From a virus, in IMG/VR virus record IMGVR_UViG_3300045996_000300, positions 1-44,099 of that record: DNA of 44,099 nucleotides. The stretch is one strand, 5' to 3'. Under the pieces are notes generated by a model that saw only the letters and a list, made by a program, of their open reading frames with translations, made no database searches and was not told the DNA's origin. Each line of letters opens with the position of its first letter. The stretch's first letter is position 1. Positions 1 to 7,369 of the stretch are shown here, piece after piece. The translations under genes were made by a program, and so were the position numbers.

Positions 1-127
1 CGAAGGCCGGCGCCGACAAGTGGGCGCAGGACATCATGCCGCTGCTCGACCGATCGAAGTACGTGAACGAGGATGGTTCGTTTTTCACTGACCCGCAGAT
101 GGAGCAGTTCTTGCGCGCGGCCTGGGA
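1..127. repeat. Terminal direct repeat (left copy)
   Basis: These 127 bases are identical to the last 127 bases of the window. The reading frame entering at base 1 continues exactly the frame leaving at the right end, so the two ends are one locus. An exact overlap of 127 is typical of a circular contig from an assembler using k=127. I infer an assembly overlap, not a biological terminal repeat. Confidence 0.95.
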
Positions 128-1895
128 AACGATCGCCACGAACGGGATGAACAAGATCCAGCCCGGCGGCGTCATGGGCTCGGGCATGAAAGCGAACTCG
201 CATTCGCAGCACCGCCAGATCCACCTCGCCGGCCCGGACGCGTTCGTGAAGTATGGGCAGGAGTACGGCGATCAGCCGCTGCTAAAAACGATGGTCGACC
301 ACATCGGCGGCATGGCGCGCGATATCGCGATGGTCGAGGAGTTCGGCCCGAACCCTGACCGAATGTTCGAGTACCTGCGCGATCAGTCGCTGAAGGAAGC
401 CGCGATCGCCGAGCCGCTTCGTTCGGGTTATCACCAAGAGCAGGCCGTCAAGCTGACGAACCTGTGGAAGTTCTCGGCCGGGCACAGTCAGCCGGTGGCG
501 CGTGAATGGCTCGCGCGCACGGGGGACGCGCTGCGGAACTTCCTGGTATCGACGCGCCTGGGTGGCGCCGTTATTTCGTCCATCGCTGACGAGGGAACGA
601 TCGCGATCACCGCGAAGGTGAACGACATGAGTTACATGAAGGTGTTCGCGAACGAGCTGCGCGCGATGAACCTGACGAACGGCGAGGAACTGCGCCAGGC
701 GCGCCGGGCCGGCCTCGCGATGGACACGATGATCGGCGACCTGAACCGCTGGGGCCAGGACAACCTGGGCAGCACGGTCACATCGAAGCTCGCGCACGCC
801 ACGATGCGCGCGTCCGGCATGAACGCCATCACGGATGTCCGCCGCCGTGCGTTCGGCGTCACGATGATGGATTCGATCGGGCACCTGACCCGGAACGTCG
901 ATTCGCTGGCGAAGCTGGACGAGCACGACAACCGCATCCTGCTGTCGAAGGGTGTGACCGATGAGGACTGGCTGGTGTGGCGCGCCGCGCAGCCGGAGAA
1001 GTGGGGCGGGAACGACACTGTCCTGACGCCTGATGCGATCTATGCGGTGTCGGACGCCGACCTGGCGCCGATCCTGCGTAGCGTTGGACTGACGCCGTCC
1101 CCGCAAGCCGCTGCCGCCCTGCGCCGCAATGCTGCACTGCGACTGATCGGTGCTGTGTCGGAGGAAATCGACATGGCCGTTGTGACGCCGAAGAACATCG
1201 AACGCGAGATGTTCGGTGGCGGCCTGCAGCGTGGGACGTGGAAGGGCGAACTCATGCGCTCCGTGTTCCTGTTCAAGACAACCCCGCTCGCTGTCGTTCT
1301 GCGGCATTGGAAGCGCGGCCTGGCCCAGCCGACCCGGGCAGGCAAAGCGGCGTACATCGCGAGCCTGATCGCTACGACCACCGTCGTCGGCGCGTTCACG
1401 CTGCAGCTCAAGGAACTGATCGCCGGCCGCGACCCGAAGAACCTGAACCCGTTCGAGGAAGGCGGCGTGAAGAATTGGGTTCAGGCGTTCCTGAACGGCG
1501 GCTCGTTCGGCATCTATGGTGACTTCCTGTTCTCGGGCACCACGCGCCACGAGTCCAGCCCGCTTGGTGCCGCGCTCGGGCCGGTGGCGTCGCTCGTCGA
1601 GCAGATGTTCAACCTGACTCAAGGCAACATCGTTCAGGCGGCCCAGGGCAAAGACACGAAGTTCGGCGCCGAGTTGATCCGCTTCGGGAAGCAAAATATC
1701 CCGATGGCGAATCTGTGGTATGCAAAGACGGCGCTTGACCAGATGATCTTCAACGATCTCCAAGAGTACGTCTCGCCCGGCTACCTGTCGAAGATGAAGC
1801 GCCGCATGGAGAAGGAATTCGGGTCGTCGTACTATTGGGACCCCAAAACGGGTGATATCCGCGCGCCTGACGTCGGACGTATGTTCGGTCAGTGA
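1..1895 (+). CDS. Large internal virion (ejected) protein, C-terminal part
   Basis: This is the continuation of the gene that starts at 43333. Joined across the circle junction it encodes 844 aa, of which residues from about 215 lie here. An in-frame ATG at 36 (residue 226) is internal, not the start. Most of it is helical and charged. A hydrophobic, alanine/threonine-rich stretch lies near residues 663-683. It is followed by a segment containing GGSFGIYGDFLF (about 714-725), a signature I associate with the C-terminal domain of large polyvalent phage proteins (LPD38-like; recalled, not searched). It is the last of a series of large late genes after the tail tubular proteins, the position of T7 gp15/gp16. 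The likely role is ejection into the host envelope or cytoplasm with the DNA. No catalytic motif was recognised. Confidence 0.8.
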   Translation, partial: KAGADKWAQDIMPLLDRSKYVNEDGSFFTDPQMEQFLRAAWETIATNGMNKIQPGGVMGSGMKANSHSQHRQIHLAGPDAFVKYGQEYGDQPLLKTMVDHIGGMARDIAMVEEFGPNPDRMFEYLRDQSLKEAAIAEPLRSGYHQEQAVKLTNLWKFSAGHSQPVAREWLARTGDALRNFLVSTRLGGAVISSIADEGTIAITAKVNDMSYMKVFANELRAMNLTNGEELRQARRAGLAMDTMIGDLNRWGQDNLGSTVTSKLAHATMRASGMNAITDVRRRAFGVTMMDSIGHLTRNVDSLAKLDEHDNRILLSKGVTDEDWLVWRAAQPEKWGGNDTVLTPDAIYAVSDADLAPILRSVGLTPSPQAAAALRRNAALRLIGAVSEEIDMAVVTPKNIEREMFGGGLQRGTWKGELMRSVFLFKTTPLAVVLRHWKRGLAQPTRAGKAAYIASLIATTTVVGAFTLQLKELIAGRDPKNLNPFEEGGVKNWVQAFLNGGSFGIYGDFLFSGTTRHESSPLGAALGPVASLVEQMFNLTQGNIVQAAQGKDTKFGAELIRFGKQNIPMANLWYAKTALDQMIFNDLQEYVSPGYLSKMKRRMEKEFGSSYYWDPKTGDIRAPDVGRMFGQ

Positions 1896-1926
1896 TAGGA
1901 TCGTGGTGCTGATACGACATCATTGA

Positions 1927-1953
1927 TAGAATCCGGCAACACCAGCCGGGGGA
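1927..1953 (+). promoter_or_regulatory. Possible -10 box and RBS-proximal hairpin before tailspike
   Basis: TAGAAT at 1927-1932 resembles a -10 box, but no good -35 lies 16-18 bases upstream. A small hairpin follows (CCGGC 1933-1937, loop AACACCA, GCCGG 1945-1949), abutting the strong ribosome site GGGGGA that serves the ATG at 1958. The loop side contains GGCAACAC, part of the element seen at other phage promoters, but here it may simply reflect the hairpin. It could set tailspike translation or transcription separately from the upstream virion genes. Confidence 0.3.
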
Positions 1954-1957
1954 AACA

Positions 1958-4324
1958 ATGACTGTCGCATCCACGAACTCGAAAGCCGGCCCCTATGCCG
2001 GCGCTGGGACGACTGGCCCATTCGCTGTTGACTTCCGGTTCCTGGAGGATTCGCACCTTCAGGTGATTCGCACCAGTGCGGCTGGCGTCGCAACGACGCT
2101 CACGCTGACGACCGACTACACGGTTACCGGGGCGGGCGGCACGTCAGGCGAGGTAACCCTGGTTGCGGCGCTCGCTGCCGGCGAAACGCTGGCCGTGCTG
2201 CGCAACGTGCCCGCCACGCAAGAAACCGACTACGTCCAGAACGATGCGTTCCCGGCTGAGTCACACGAGCGGGCGCTGGACAAGCTGACGATGATCGCCC
2301 AGCAGCAGGGCGAGATTCTGAGTCGGGCTATCACTGTGCCGACTGGTGAATCTGGCGTGCCGTCGCTGCCGGCTGCGGCTGATCGGGCGAACACGCTGCT
2401 GGGGTTCGACAGCAACGGCGACCCCACGGTGTCCGTCCCCGTGACCGGCACTGCCGCAGACGTCCTAATCCAACTTGCGGACACCACGCTGGGAACGAAA
2501 AACTCCGGGCTCGTGGGCTATCGGGCGGACCTGTCGTATGCCGTCAACACCGCCGGCCGAGAGCTGCGTCGGTGGCTGACCCTCGACCATTTTGTCAGCG
2601 ATACCACTGGCGTCTCAGACGTGGCAGCAGGCATCAACAACGCAGTCGCGGCCGCTGTCGAAGTTGGGGCCGTTGGCATCTACGGCACGCCGGGTAAGTC
2701 GTACCGGATTCAGTCGAAGGTCGACCTGACCACCGCGCGCAATCTGACCATCGACTTCCGAGGGGCGACGCTGATCGACGACGTGCGCGTAACTCGCCCT
2801 GATATGTCGGGCCGAGGTGATCATGCTTTTCTGTTGTACGGAAACAGCGGAGTTGAGGTCTGCAACCTGAACTATCAGGCTGCTGCCACGCGCGTGGTCG
2901 CGGCGCTCGACATCCCCAGCATTGCGTTCTGGATCGGCGGGCAAAACGAGGGTGGCGATCTGACGCGCTGGGCTCGTGTGCGCAACGTCGTGGCGACCAC
3001 GCCAATCGTCGGGATGATGTTCGCGTCGGTGCTGGGGGAGGCTGCTGGGGTTGAGATCGAGAACATCGAGCTAACCGGCCGGTGGAGCTACGGTACGAAT
3101 TTCGAGTATGGCGACGTGCCGGTGGACCCGGCCACGAACAACACGATCACGAACGGCCAGCACCCGTACAACTGTGTCGTTCGGAACTTGCGCGGCTTCG
3201 ATCTGATTGATTGCCTTGGCTTCCTACGTACCGCGTCGTGCTACTCGGTGAAATTCGAGAACTGCCAGGGGTCAAACGTCCGCAACTTCTTCTATGGCTA
3301 CGTCGGCGACCGCAACATCAGCAGGTTCTCTCAGAACGTCATCATCGAGAACTGCAAGACGAAGGGCGAGAGCGCCGCGTTTCTCGCCGCCAGCAACTAC
3401 GACGTGCAAATCATTTCCGTCAACGAGGACGGCAGCACTGGCGTGCCGCTGCCGGCTTGGACGAACTACCGGCACATGTTCCGGTTCGTGAACTGCGAAT
3501 TCCAGTCCGGCACCGGCCTGGACAGCGCCTCTGTCCGGTTCTTCGGAAACAAGGGGAAGGTGGTATTCGATCAGTGCATCTTCCGTGACTCGTACTTCGG
3601 CCTGAGAGCTGAGCCGTCAGCGAATCCAGACTACACGTCCTCGGACGCGCTGACGTTCCGCGACTGCCTGTTCGTGAACAACTACCAGCACGTTCACTCA
3701 CTGACTTGTGAGGGGGTCGTGTTCAACAACACCCGGTTCGAGGATCAGAACACCGCATCCACGCTGGTCCCGGTTCGTCTGCAGAACTCGAACCGCCCAG
3801 TATTCAACTTTTGCCAGTTCACAGGGAAGGCCACCGGGGCGCCGCAGTACCACGTTGAACTGGTCGGCTGCGCGCGCCCGATGTTCAGTGGCAACCGATT
3901 CACGCTCGCCTCGATCGCCCACTACGCGATCACGTCCGACCTCCCCATGTATGCGGGCGTGCCCAACGACTCAAACGGCCTGCTGACGGCGAACACGCTG
4001 ACCACATACGGGATCGTCGGCGAGAACCGCTCAATGACACGCGACCTGAGCGGGCTGGTGGGCGGTGCGCTGACCTTCGAGCGCGGCAACCACTACGCGA
4101 ACAGCACGACGGAAACGGTTGGCCGATTCCAAGGCGGCCAGATTGGTGACGAGATGGTATTTCGCGCAGATGGTGGTGGATCGAACTGCACCTTCCAGCA
4201 TGTATTCGCGGGCGTCCCGACGCTGGAGCGCCTCATCAACAAGTCGGGCGTCAACGACACAGTGACCGGGGCGAACTGGTCGCGCCGTTACATGAAGTTT
4301 AACGACGGCTGGCGAGAGCTTTGA
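1958..4324 (+). CDS. Tailspike / tail fibre protein
   Basis: This 788 aa protein is the probable receptor-binding or capsule-degrading appendage. Residues 1 to about 125 match the T7-type fibre attachment domain: a short beta-rich unit with DYTVTGAGG, then VLRNVPATQETDYVQNDAFPAESHERALDKL, the usual PxTQxxDYxxNDxFPAExxExALDKL pattern. From about residue 210 to 640 the sequence is rich in short strands and Asn/Cys ladders (repeated FxNCxF and VxFxNCxF), as in right-handed parallel beta-helix (pectate-lyase fold) tailspikes. The last ~100 residues form a separate small domain. Tailspikes of this fold often cleave or deacetylate surface glycans, but I cannot pick out active-site residues. The start at 1958 has GGGGGA upstream. 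It lies between the ejected proteins and the lysis genes. Confidence 0.85.
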   Translation: MTVASTNSKAGPYAGAGTTGPFAVDFRFLEDSHLQVIRTSAAGVATTLTLTTDYTVTGAGGTSGEVTLVAALAAGETLAVLRNVPATQETDYVQNDAFPAESHERALDKLTMIAQQQGEILSRAITVPTGESGVPSLPAAADRANTLLGFDSNGDPTVSVPVTGTAADVLIQLADTTLGTKNSGLVGYRADLSYAVNTAGRELRRWLTLDHFVSDTTGVSDVAAGINNAVAAAVEVGAVGIYGTPGKSYRIQSKVDLTTARNLTIDFRGATLIDDVRVTRPDMSGRGDHAFLLYGNSGVEVCNLNYQAAATRVVAALDIPSIAFWIGGQNEGGDLTRWARVRNVVATTPIVGMMFASVLGEAAGVEIENIELTGRWSYGTNFEYGDVPVDPATNNTITNGQHPYNCVVRNLRGFDLIDCLGFLRTASCYSVKFENCQGSNVRNFFYGYVGDRNISRFSQNVIIENCKTKGESAAFLAASNYDVQIISVNEDGSTGVPLPAWTNYRHMFRFVNCEFQSGTGLDSASVRFFGNKGKVVFDQCIFRDSYFGLRAEPSANPDYTSSDALTFRDCLFVNNYQHVHSLTCEGVVFNNTRFEDQNTASTLVPVRLQNSNRPVFNFCQFTGKATGAPQYHVELVGCARPMFSGNRFTLASIAHYAITSDLPMYAGVPNDSNGLLTANTLTTYGIVGENRSMTRDLSGLVGGALTFERGNHYANSTTETVGRFQGGQIGDEMVFRADGGGSNCTFQHVFAGVPTLERLINKSGVNDTVTGANWSRRYMKFNDGWREL

Positions 4325-4361
4325 TGGACTTCGACCCCGAACACCTCGCCAAGTCGACGCA

Positions 4362-4775
4362 ATGAACCCCCAGCAGTACGCCGACATCGGCATCGTAGCG
4401 CTAGCCGTTGCGCTGTCGTCCCATATGTTCGGGCCGACAGCCGCTGCGCTGATCGGGCCTTACATCGTCATCCTCCTCGCGAGCACGATAGGAGCATCAT
4501 TTGCCCTCGCGCGGCGTAAGAAAGCATCCCGCTTCGGGGGGGTGTTCTTCTTCCTCCGCGTGAACGGACTTGCTGTTCTACTTACGGTTGCACTGTCAGC
4601 GATGCTTGCGGACTATCACGCAAGCCTGACGGTGAAATCGACACTCGCCCCCATTGCATTTGCTGTCGGCATCGTCGGCGACGAATGGCCCAGCGTCTTC
4701 CGCTGGATCGGTTCCAAGATCAACGCGGCTGTCGATCTGTTCATCAAGATCAGAGGCGGTGGAAGCAATGATTAA
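4362..4775 (+). CDS. Membrane protein, candidate holin or antiholin
   Basis: This 137 aa protein has three or four predicted membrane segments: about residues 8-25, 28-48, 64-85 and a weaker one near 95-110. It ends in a short charged tail. It is the first gene of the lysis cassette, followed with an 8-base overlap by a second small membrane protein and then the endolysin. That position fits a holin or a holin antagonist. No family name was recognised, so the role is inferred from topology and neighbours. A 13-codon open frame (4324-4365) overlaps both the tailspike stop and this start and might couple translation. Confidence 0.65.
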   Translation: MNPQQYADIGIVALAVALSSHMFGPTAAALIGPYIVILLASTIGASFALARRKKASRFGGVFFFLRVNGLAVLLTVALSAMLADYHASLTVKSTLAPIAFAVGIVGDEWPSVFRWIGSKINAAVDLFIKIRGGGSND

Positions 4776-5070
4776 CGCGTACCTGTTGTTCGCACTCGCG
4801 AACTTTGTTCTGTGCATGCTTGCGATATTCATGTGCCTCTGTCGCCTGAACTCGATGGACGGACGGGTGATCTACCGCGTTCGGAGCGAATACACGGTAT
4901 ACCTTGCATGCGCGCTCGTCAGCGCGCTTCAGCCGTTGTATGGCGAGTGGCCCAGGTGGGGCTCGATCGCGATGGCTGGCTCACTGGTGTTCGGCCTGTT
5001 CATGAGCGCCAAAGCTTGGCAGCACGGCCCGCCGGACATCACGACAGGACACGGCCAATTGGGGGACTGA
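4768..5070 (+). CDS. Putative three-TM holin
   Basis: This 100 aa protein has three membrane segments, near residues 3-25 (Leu/Phe/Cys-rich), 43-58 and 68-84, with a short hydrophilic C-terminus. Size and topology fit a class of phage holins with three transmembrane helices, which perforate the inner membrane at a set time to release or activate the endolysin. The ATG at 4768 overlaps the end of the preceding gene and has GGTGG upstream. A longer in-frame extension to 4654 would lie inside the neighbour and is unlikely. The endolysin starts one base after the stop. Confidence 0.65.
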   Translation: MINAYLLFALANFVLCMLAIFMCLCRLNSMDGRVIYRVRSEYTVYLACALVSALQPLYGEWPRWGSIAMAGSLVFGLFMSAKAWQHGPPDITTGHGQLGD

Positions 5071-5577
5071 ATGGAACTCAGCGAAGCGAATGACGTAATC
5101 ACCCAGGCGCTTCGCCTGCTCCCCGGCGTGCTCGACAAGCCCGAGGCCCGCGTCATGCTGCTGGCAATAGGCCTGCAGGAATCCCGGTTCAAGCATCGGT
5201 TCCAGATCATCGACGGCGGCGGCTTCGGGCCGGCCCGTGGTTACTGGCAGTTCGAGCGCGGTTCCAAGCTGACGCGCGGCGGCGTGTGGGGGGTGTACCT
5301 ACATCGCGCATCGTCCGAGCCACTGCGGCTGCTGTGTCGCGCGCGCGACTGCCAGTTCGACCCGGCCGTGGTCTGGTCGCAGCTCTCGCAGGACGATGTG
5401 CTTGCGGCTGGCGTTGCCCGGCTGCTGCTGCTGACTGACCCACATCCGCTGCCCGCACTGGGTGACGTCGAAGGCGCCTGGAAGTGCTACGCGCTCCGCA
5501 CCTGGCGCCCAGGCAAGCCGCACCGCAAGACGTGGAACGAGTTCTATGCGCGGGCGCTCGAGGAGGTGACGGGATGA
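5071..5577 (+). CDS. Endolysin (lysozyme-like muralytic enzyme)
   Basis: This 168 aa protein is probably the cell-wall hydrolase of the lysis cassette. The motif GLQESRF (about residues 34-40) has the catalytic Glu context of lysozyme/transglycosylase-like enzymes. It is followed by PARGYWQFE (about 53-61), the G-x-[WY]-Q segment lining the active site in this superfamily. There is no signal peptide or signal-arrest helix, so it needs a holin to cross the membrane. It sits directly behind two membrane proteins and overlaps the Rz start by ATGA. Family-level confidence is good. Whether it acts as a lysozyme or a lytic transglycosylase cannot be told. Confidence 0.8.
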   Translation: MELSEANDVITQALRLLPGVLDKPEARVMLLAIGLQESRFKHRFQIIDGGGFGPARGYWQFERGSKLTRGGVWGVYLHRASSEPLRLLCRARDCQFDPAVVWSQLSQDDVLAAGVARLLLLTDPHPLPALGDVEGAWKCYALRTWRPGKPHRKTWNEFYARALEEVTG

Positions 5578-6104
5578 TCCTCGCAGCCCTGAGCCGCTAT
5601 GCCATGCCGGCGCTCGTCGCTGGTGTCGTGCTGTCCGGCATCGTGGCTGGCGTGCAGACCGTCAGGCTCGGCAATGCCCGGGCGACGCTGGCTGAGACAG
5701 TGGCGGTTCACGCCCGCGCGATTGCAGAACACCAGCGCGTCGCACGCGAAGCCGCTGACAGCCGGGCCGCACTACAGGCCGAGCACGCCGCTGCGCAACA
5801 ACAGAAGGACGAGGACTATGCGAAACGTATCGCTGCGCTCGATGGCGCTCGCCGGGCTGATGCCGCTGCTGCTGGCCGCCTGCGCGACAAACTCGCAGCC
5901 TACACCTCCGGTCGTAGTCGAGCCGGTGAAACTGACGCCACTGCCTGCGAGCGTGCGCGAGATCGACTCCCGGTCGTCGGAGGCTTACTTGCAGAAGGCG
6001 TCGAGCTGGAGGCAGAAAGTCGAGCGGTTATTCTCCGACGAGACGCCGAAGTGACGCGGCTGCTCGAGCAGATCCAGGCAGACAGGAAAGCGTGCGGCGG
6101 ATAA
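5574..6104 (+). CDS. Rz: Rz-like i-spanin
   Basis: This 176 aa protein has an N-terminal membrane anchor (about residues 9-26). A long Ala/Glu/Arg-rich helical region (about 33-120) follows, predicted as periplasmic coiled coil, and the C-terminus carries two cysteines (ATACERA and KACGG). This is the layout of an inner-membrane spanin subunit, which links inner and outer membranes with Rz1 and fuses them in the last step of lysis. The ATG overlaps the endolysin stop, with GAGGAGG upstream. A complete Rz1 frame lies inside it, which is strong support. Confidence 0.88.
   Translation: MILAALSRYAMPALVAGVVLSGIVAGVQTVRLGNARATLAETVAVHARAIAEHQRVAREAADSRAALQAEHAAAQQQKDEDYAKRIAALDGARRADAAAAGRLRDKLAAYTSGRSRAGETDATACERARDRLPVVGGLLAEGVELEAESRAVILRRDAEVTRLLEQIQADRKACGG
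5818..6054 (+). CDS. Rz1: Rz1-like o-spanin lipoprotein, nested in Rz
   Basis: This 78 aa protein is encoded wholly within Rz in another frame. It starts with a lipoprotein signal, MRNVSLRSMALAGLMPLLLA, followed by AC; the lipobox LLAAC puts the modified Cys at residue 22. A short proline-rich segment follows (QPTPPVVVEP), then a C-terminal helical part. The mature protein would be an outer-membrane lipoprotein pairing with Rz across the periplasm. Full nesting of Rz1 inside Rz is known from lambdoid and other phages of Gram-negative hosts and indicates such a host. Confidence 0.88.
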   Translation: MRNVSLRSMALAGLMPLLLAACATNSQPTPPVVVEPVKLTPLPASVREIDSRSSEAYLQKASSWRQKVERLFSDETPK

Positions 6105-6118
6105 CGTACTGCACGTTA
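6102..6118. repeat. Perfect short palindrome after Rz
   Basis: TAACGT (6102-6107) and ACGTTA (6113-6118) form a perfect 6-bp inverted repeat with a 5-base loop. It begins in the Rz stop codon. There is no T-run, so a rho-independent terminator is unlikely. It could be a protein-binding site or chance. Confidence 0.35.
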
Positions 6119-6166
6119 GCGTGAATTCCTACACGGAATCATGCGTCCAAGGTGGAAAATTTCGGC

Positions 6167-6544
6167 ATGGCCGCGTTCTTCACCTTCATCACTGCTGCGG
6201 CGACGATCGTAGTGATGTACTACTTTTGGACGCAAATCATGGCAGCACTCGACAACCTGAAACGCGAAGTTCAAGAACAGGGCACCGTCATCGCTTCGGC
6301 TATGTCCCTGATCGCCCTGCTCAAGCGCAAGATCGACGAAGCCCTGGCCGGCGGCAATGCCGAAGAATCCCTGCAGGCTCTGGCCGATGAGCTCGACGCA
6401 CGCCAGCAGGAACTCGCGCAAGCCGTGGCGGCGAACACGCCGGCCGAAGGCGAAACCCCGGATCAGCCGGGAGCCGGCGACGGCACCACGCCGACCGACC
6501 CGACCCAGCCCGGACAGCCAGAAGATCCGAACCGCCCGATCTGA
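6167..6544 (+). CDS. Membrane-anchored coiled-coil protein with Pro/Thr-rich tail
   Basis: This 125 aa protein is of unknown function. The N-terminus is a single membrane helix (about residues 3-23, FFTFITAAATIVVMYYFW). Residues 24-85 are amphipathic and Glu/Leu/Ala-rich, likely coiled coil. The last 35 residues are disordered and rich in Pro, Thr, Gly and Asp. I chose the ATG at 6167 because AAGGTGG lies 11 bases upstream; the in-frame GTG at 6152 overlaps that ribosome site and has none of its own. It is the last rightward gene, two bases from the convergent gene on the other strand. It may be a further lysis or host-envelope protein. Confidence 0.6.
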   Translation: MAAFFTFITAAATIVVMYYFWTQIMAALDNLKREVQEQGTVIASAMSLIALLKRKIDEALAGGNAEESLQALADELDARQQELAQAVAANTPAEGETPDQPGAGDGTTPTDPTQPGQPEDPNRPI

Positions 6545-6545
6545 A

Positions 6546-7025
6546 TCACAGGCCGCCCAGGTCGAAGATTGACCGGGCGACACCGGCCGGCGGGGTAAAC
6601 CCGCTGGCTTTCGTGATGATCACGCGCCGCTCCTCGCCTCGAGCGATGCGCGGCTTCGGATCTGGTTTCGGCTTGGCGACGCGAGGCGGACGCGGCGGGC
6701 GAGGTTCCTTGCGCGGCTTCGGCTTGACCGGCTTCGTGATGAACCGCGCGACCTTGAGCGGGCGAGGAACATCAGGGATGCCGAACAGCTCGCCCGGTTG
6801 CCACGTCCAGACAGGCATCCTCGGGCCTCGTGCGCCGGTTTCTTTGCAGTCGCTGAACCGCCATTCGGCGATGTAGATCAGGCCGGCCTCGTGCAGGTAC
6901 TGCGTATAAACCCGCGCAGTTTCCTTCGCGCAGCCGACCGACTTGTAAATGTCGACGTTCGTCATTGGCCGCTGGTGCAGCGCGGCGATCGTCTTCATGA
7001 TGTGCTTGATGCTTCCGATTGCCAT
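6546..7025 (-). CDS. Winged-helix DNA-binding protein with basic C-terminus
   Basis: This 159 aa protein is a likely transcription regulator. Residues 1-65 look like a winged helix-turn-helix: an N-terminal helix (IKHIMKTIAAL), a TNVDIYKSVG / KETARVYTQYLHEAGL helix pair, then a beta wing (IYIAEWRF). The C-terminal part is a Pro/Lys/Arg-rich basic linker (about 88-135) that may bind DNA non-specifically. It is the most distal gene of the leftward operon, converging with the lysis arm. No target is evident. The start at 7025 has the repeated leader GGAGAACC upstream. Confidence 0.6.
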   Translation of the reverse strand: MAIGSIKHIMKTIAALHQRPMTNVDIYKSVGCAKETARVYTQYLHEAGLIYIAEWRFSDCKETGARGPRMPVWTWQPGELFGIPDVPRPLKVARFITKPVKPKPRKEPRPPRPPRVAKPKPDPKPRIARGEERRVIITKASGFTPPAGVARSIFDLGGL

Positions 7026-7037
7026 GATGGTTCTCCG

Positions 7038-7232
7038 TTATGGTTTCTCTGCGCGCCACTTGCACCCCTCGCACTTCGGGTCGGCCTGCCCGAGCTTGGT
7101 GTGGGTGTACTGGCAGTCCTTGGTCATCGGGTCGACGGTCAGGACTAGCCGCTGCGTACCCAGGGGGTTCCAGCCTTCTTGAACGTTGCGCCACTTGCGC
7201 AACGGCTTGCGGTTGTGGCATCCGTAGGTCAT
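7038..7232 (-). CDS. Small Cys-containing hypothetical protein
   Basis: This is a 64 aa hypothetical protein. It contains the segment KDCQYTHTKLGQADPKCEGC, with Cys spaced as C-x3-H...C-x2-C, which could bind zinc. I chose the ATG at 7232 because GGAGG lies seven bases upstream and because it overlaps the preceding gene's stop as ATGA. The possible GTG at 7256 would add eight residues inside the neighbour. No function was recognised. Coupled translation with neighbours suggests it is expressed. Confidence 0.55.
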   Translation of the reverse strand: MTYGCHNRKPLRKWRNVQEGWNPLGTQRLVLTVDPMTKDCQYTHTKLGQADPKCEGCKWRAEKP

Positions 7233-7369
7233 GCCAGGGCCTCCAACGCTTGCCACGCGAATTCGACCACAGGACTGATGTACCGGCCGCGCGTGATGCC
7301 GTCCGGGTTCGTCTTGCGCATGGTGCTATAGCCCTTGGATTCGGCCCACTGCTCGAAGCGTTCGCGCAT
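7229..7369 (-). CDS. Short protein with FEQ-SKG domain
   Basis: This is a 46 aa protein. Its N-terminus (RERFEQWAESKGYS) and end (FAWQALEALA) resemble residues 1-45 of the 305 aa protein encoded just upstream (AFEQFARSKGWS ... WLAWQAREV). It thus seems a stand-alone copy of that N-terminal module, which I recall in many small accessory proteins of Burkholderia and enterobacterial phages. It overlaps both flanking genes by four bases. Function is unknown. Confidence 0.6.
   Translation of the reverse strand: MRERFEQWAESKGYSTMRKTNPDGITRGRYISPVVEFAWQALEALA

Noticed and set aside
282-1763. Long open frame (493 codons) antisense to the ejected-protein gene
   Set aside because: Its translation is rich in Arg, Leu and His without domain pattern, as expected for the reverse complement of a GC-rich coding gene. 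The forward frame continues a gene across the circle junction.
1958-4324. Diversity-generating retroelement as in BPP-1 (variable tail repeat plus reverse transcriptase)
   Set aside because: No reverse transcriptase frame with YxDD was found, and no duplicated template/variable repeat was seen near the tailspike.
4324-4365. 13-codon frame bridging tailspike stop and holin-like start
   Set aside because: It overlaps both neighbours neatly and could couple translation, but it is too short to support as a gene.
6152-6166. GTG start extending the coiled-coil protein by five residues
   Set aside because: The GTG lies within the ribosome site AAGGTGG that best serves the ATG at 6167.
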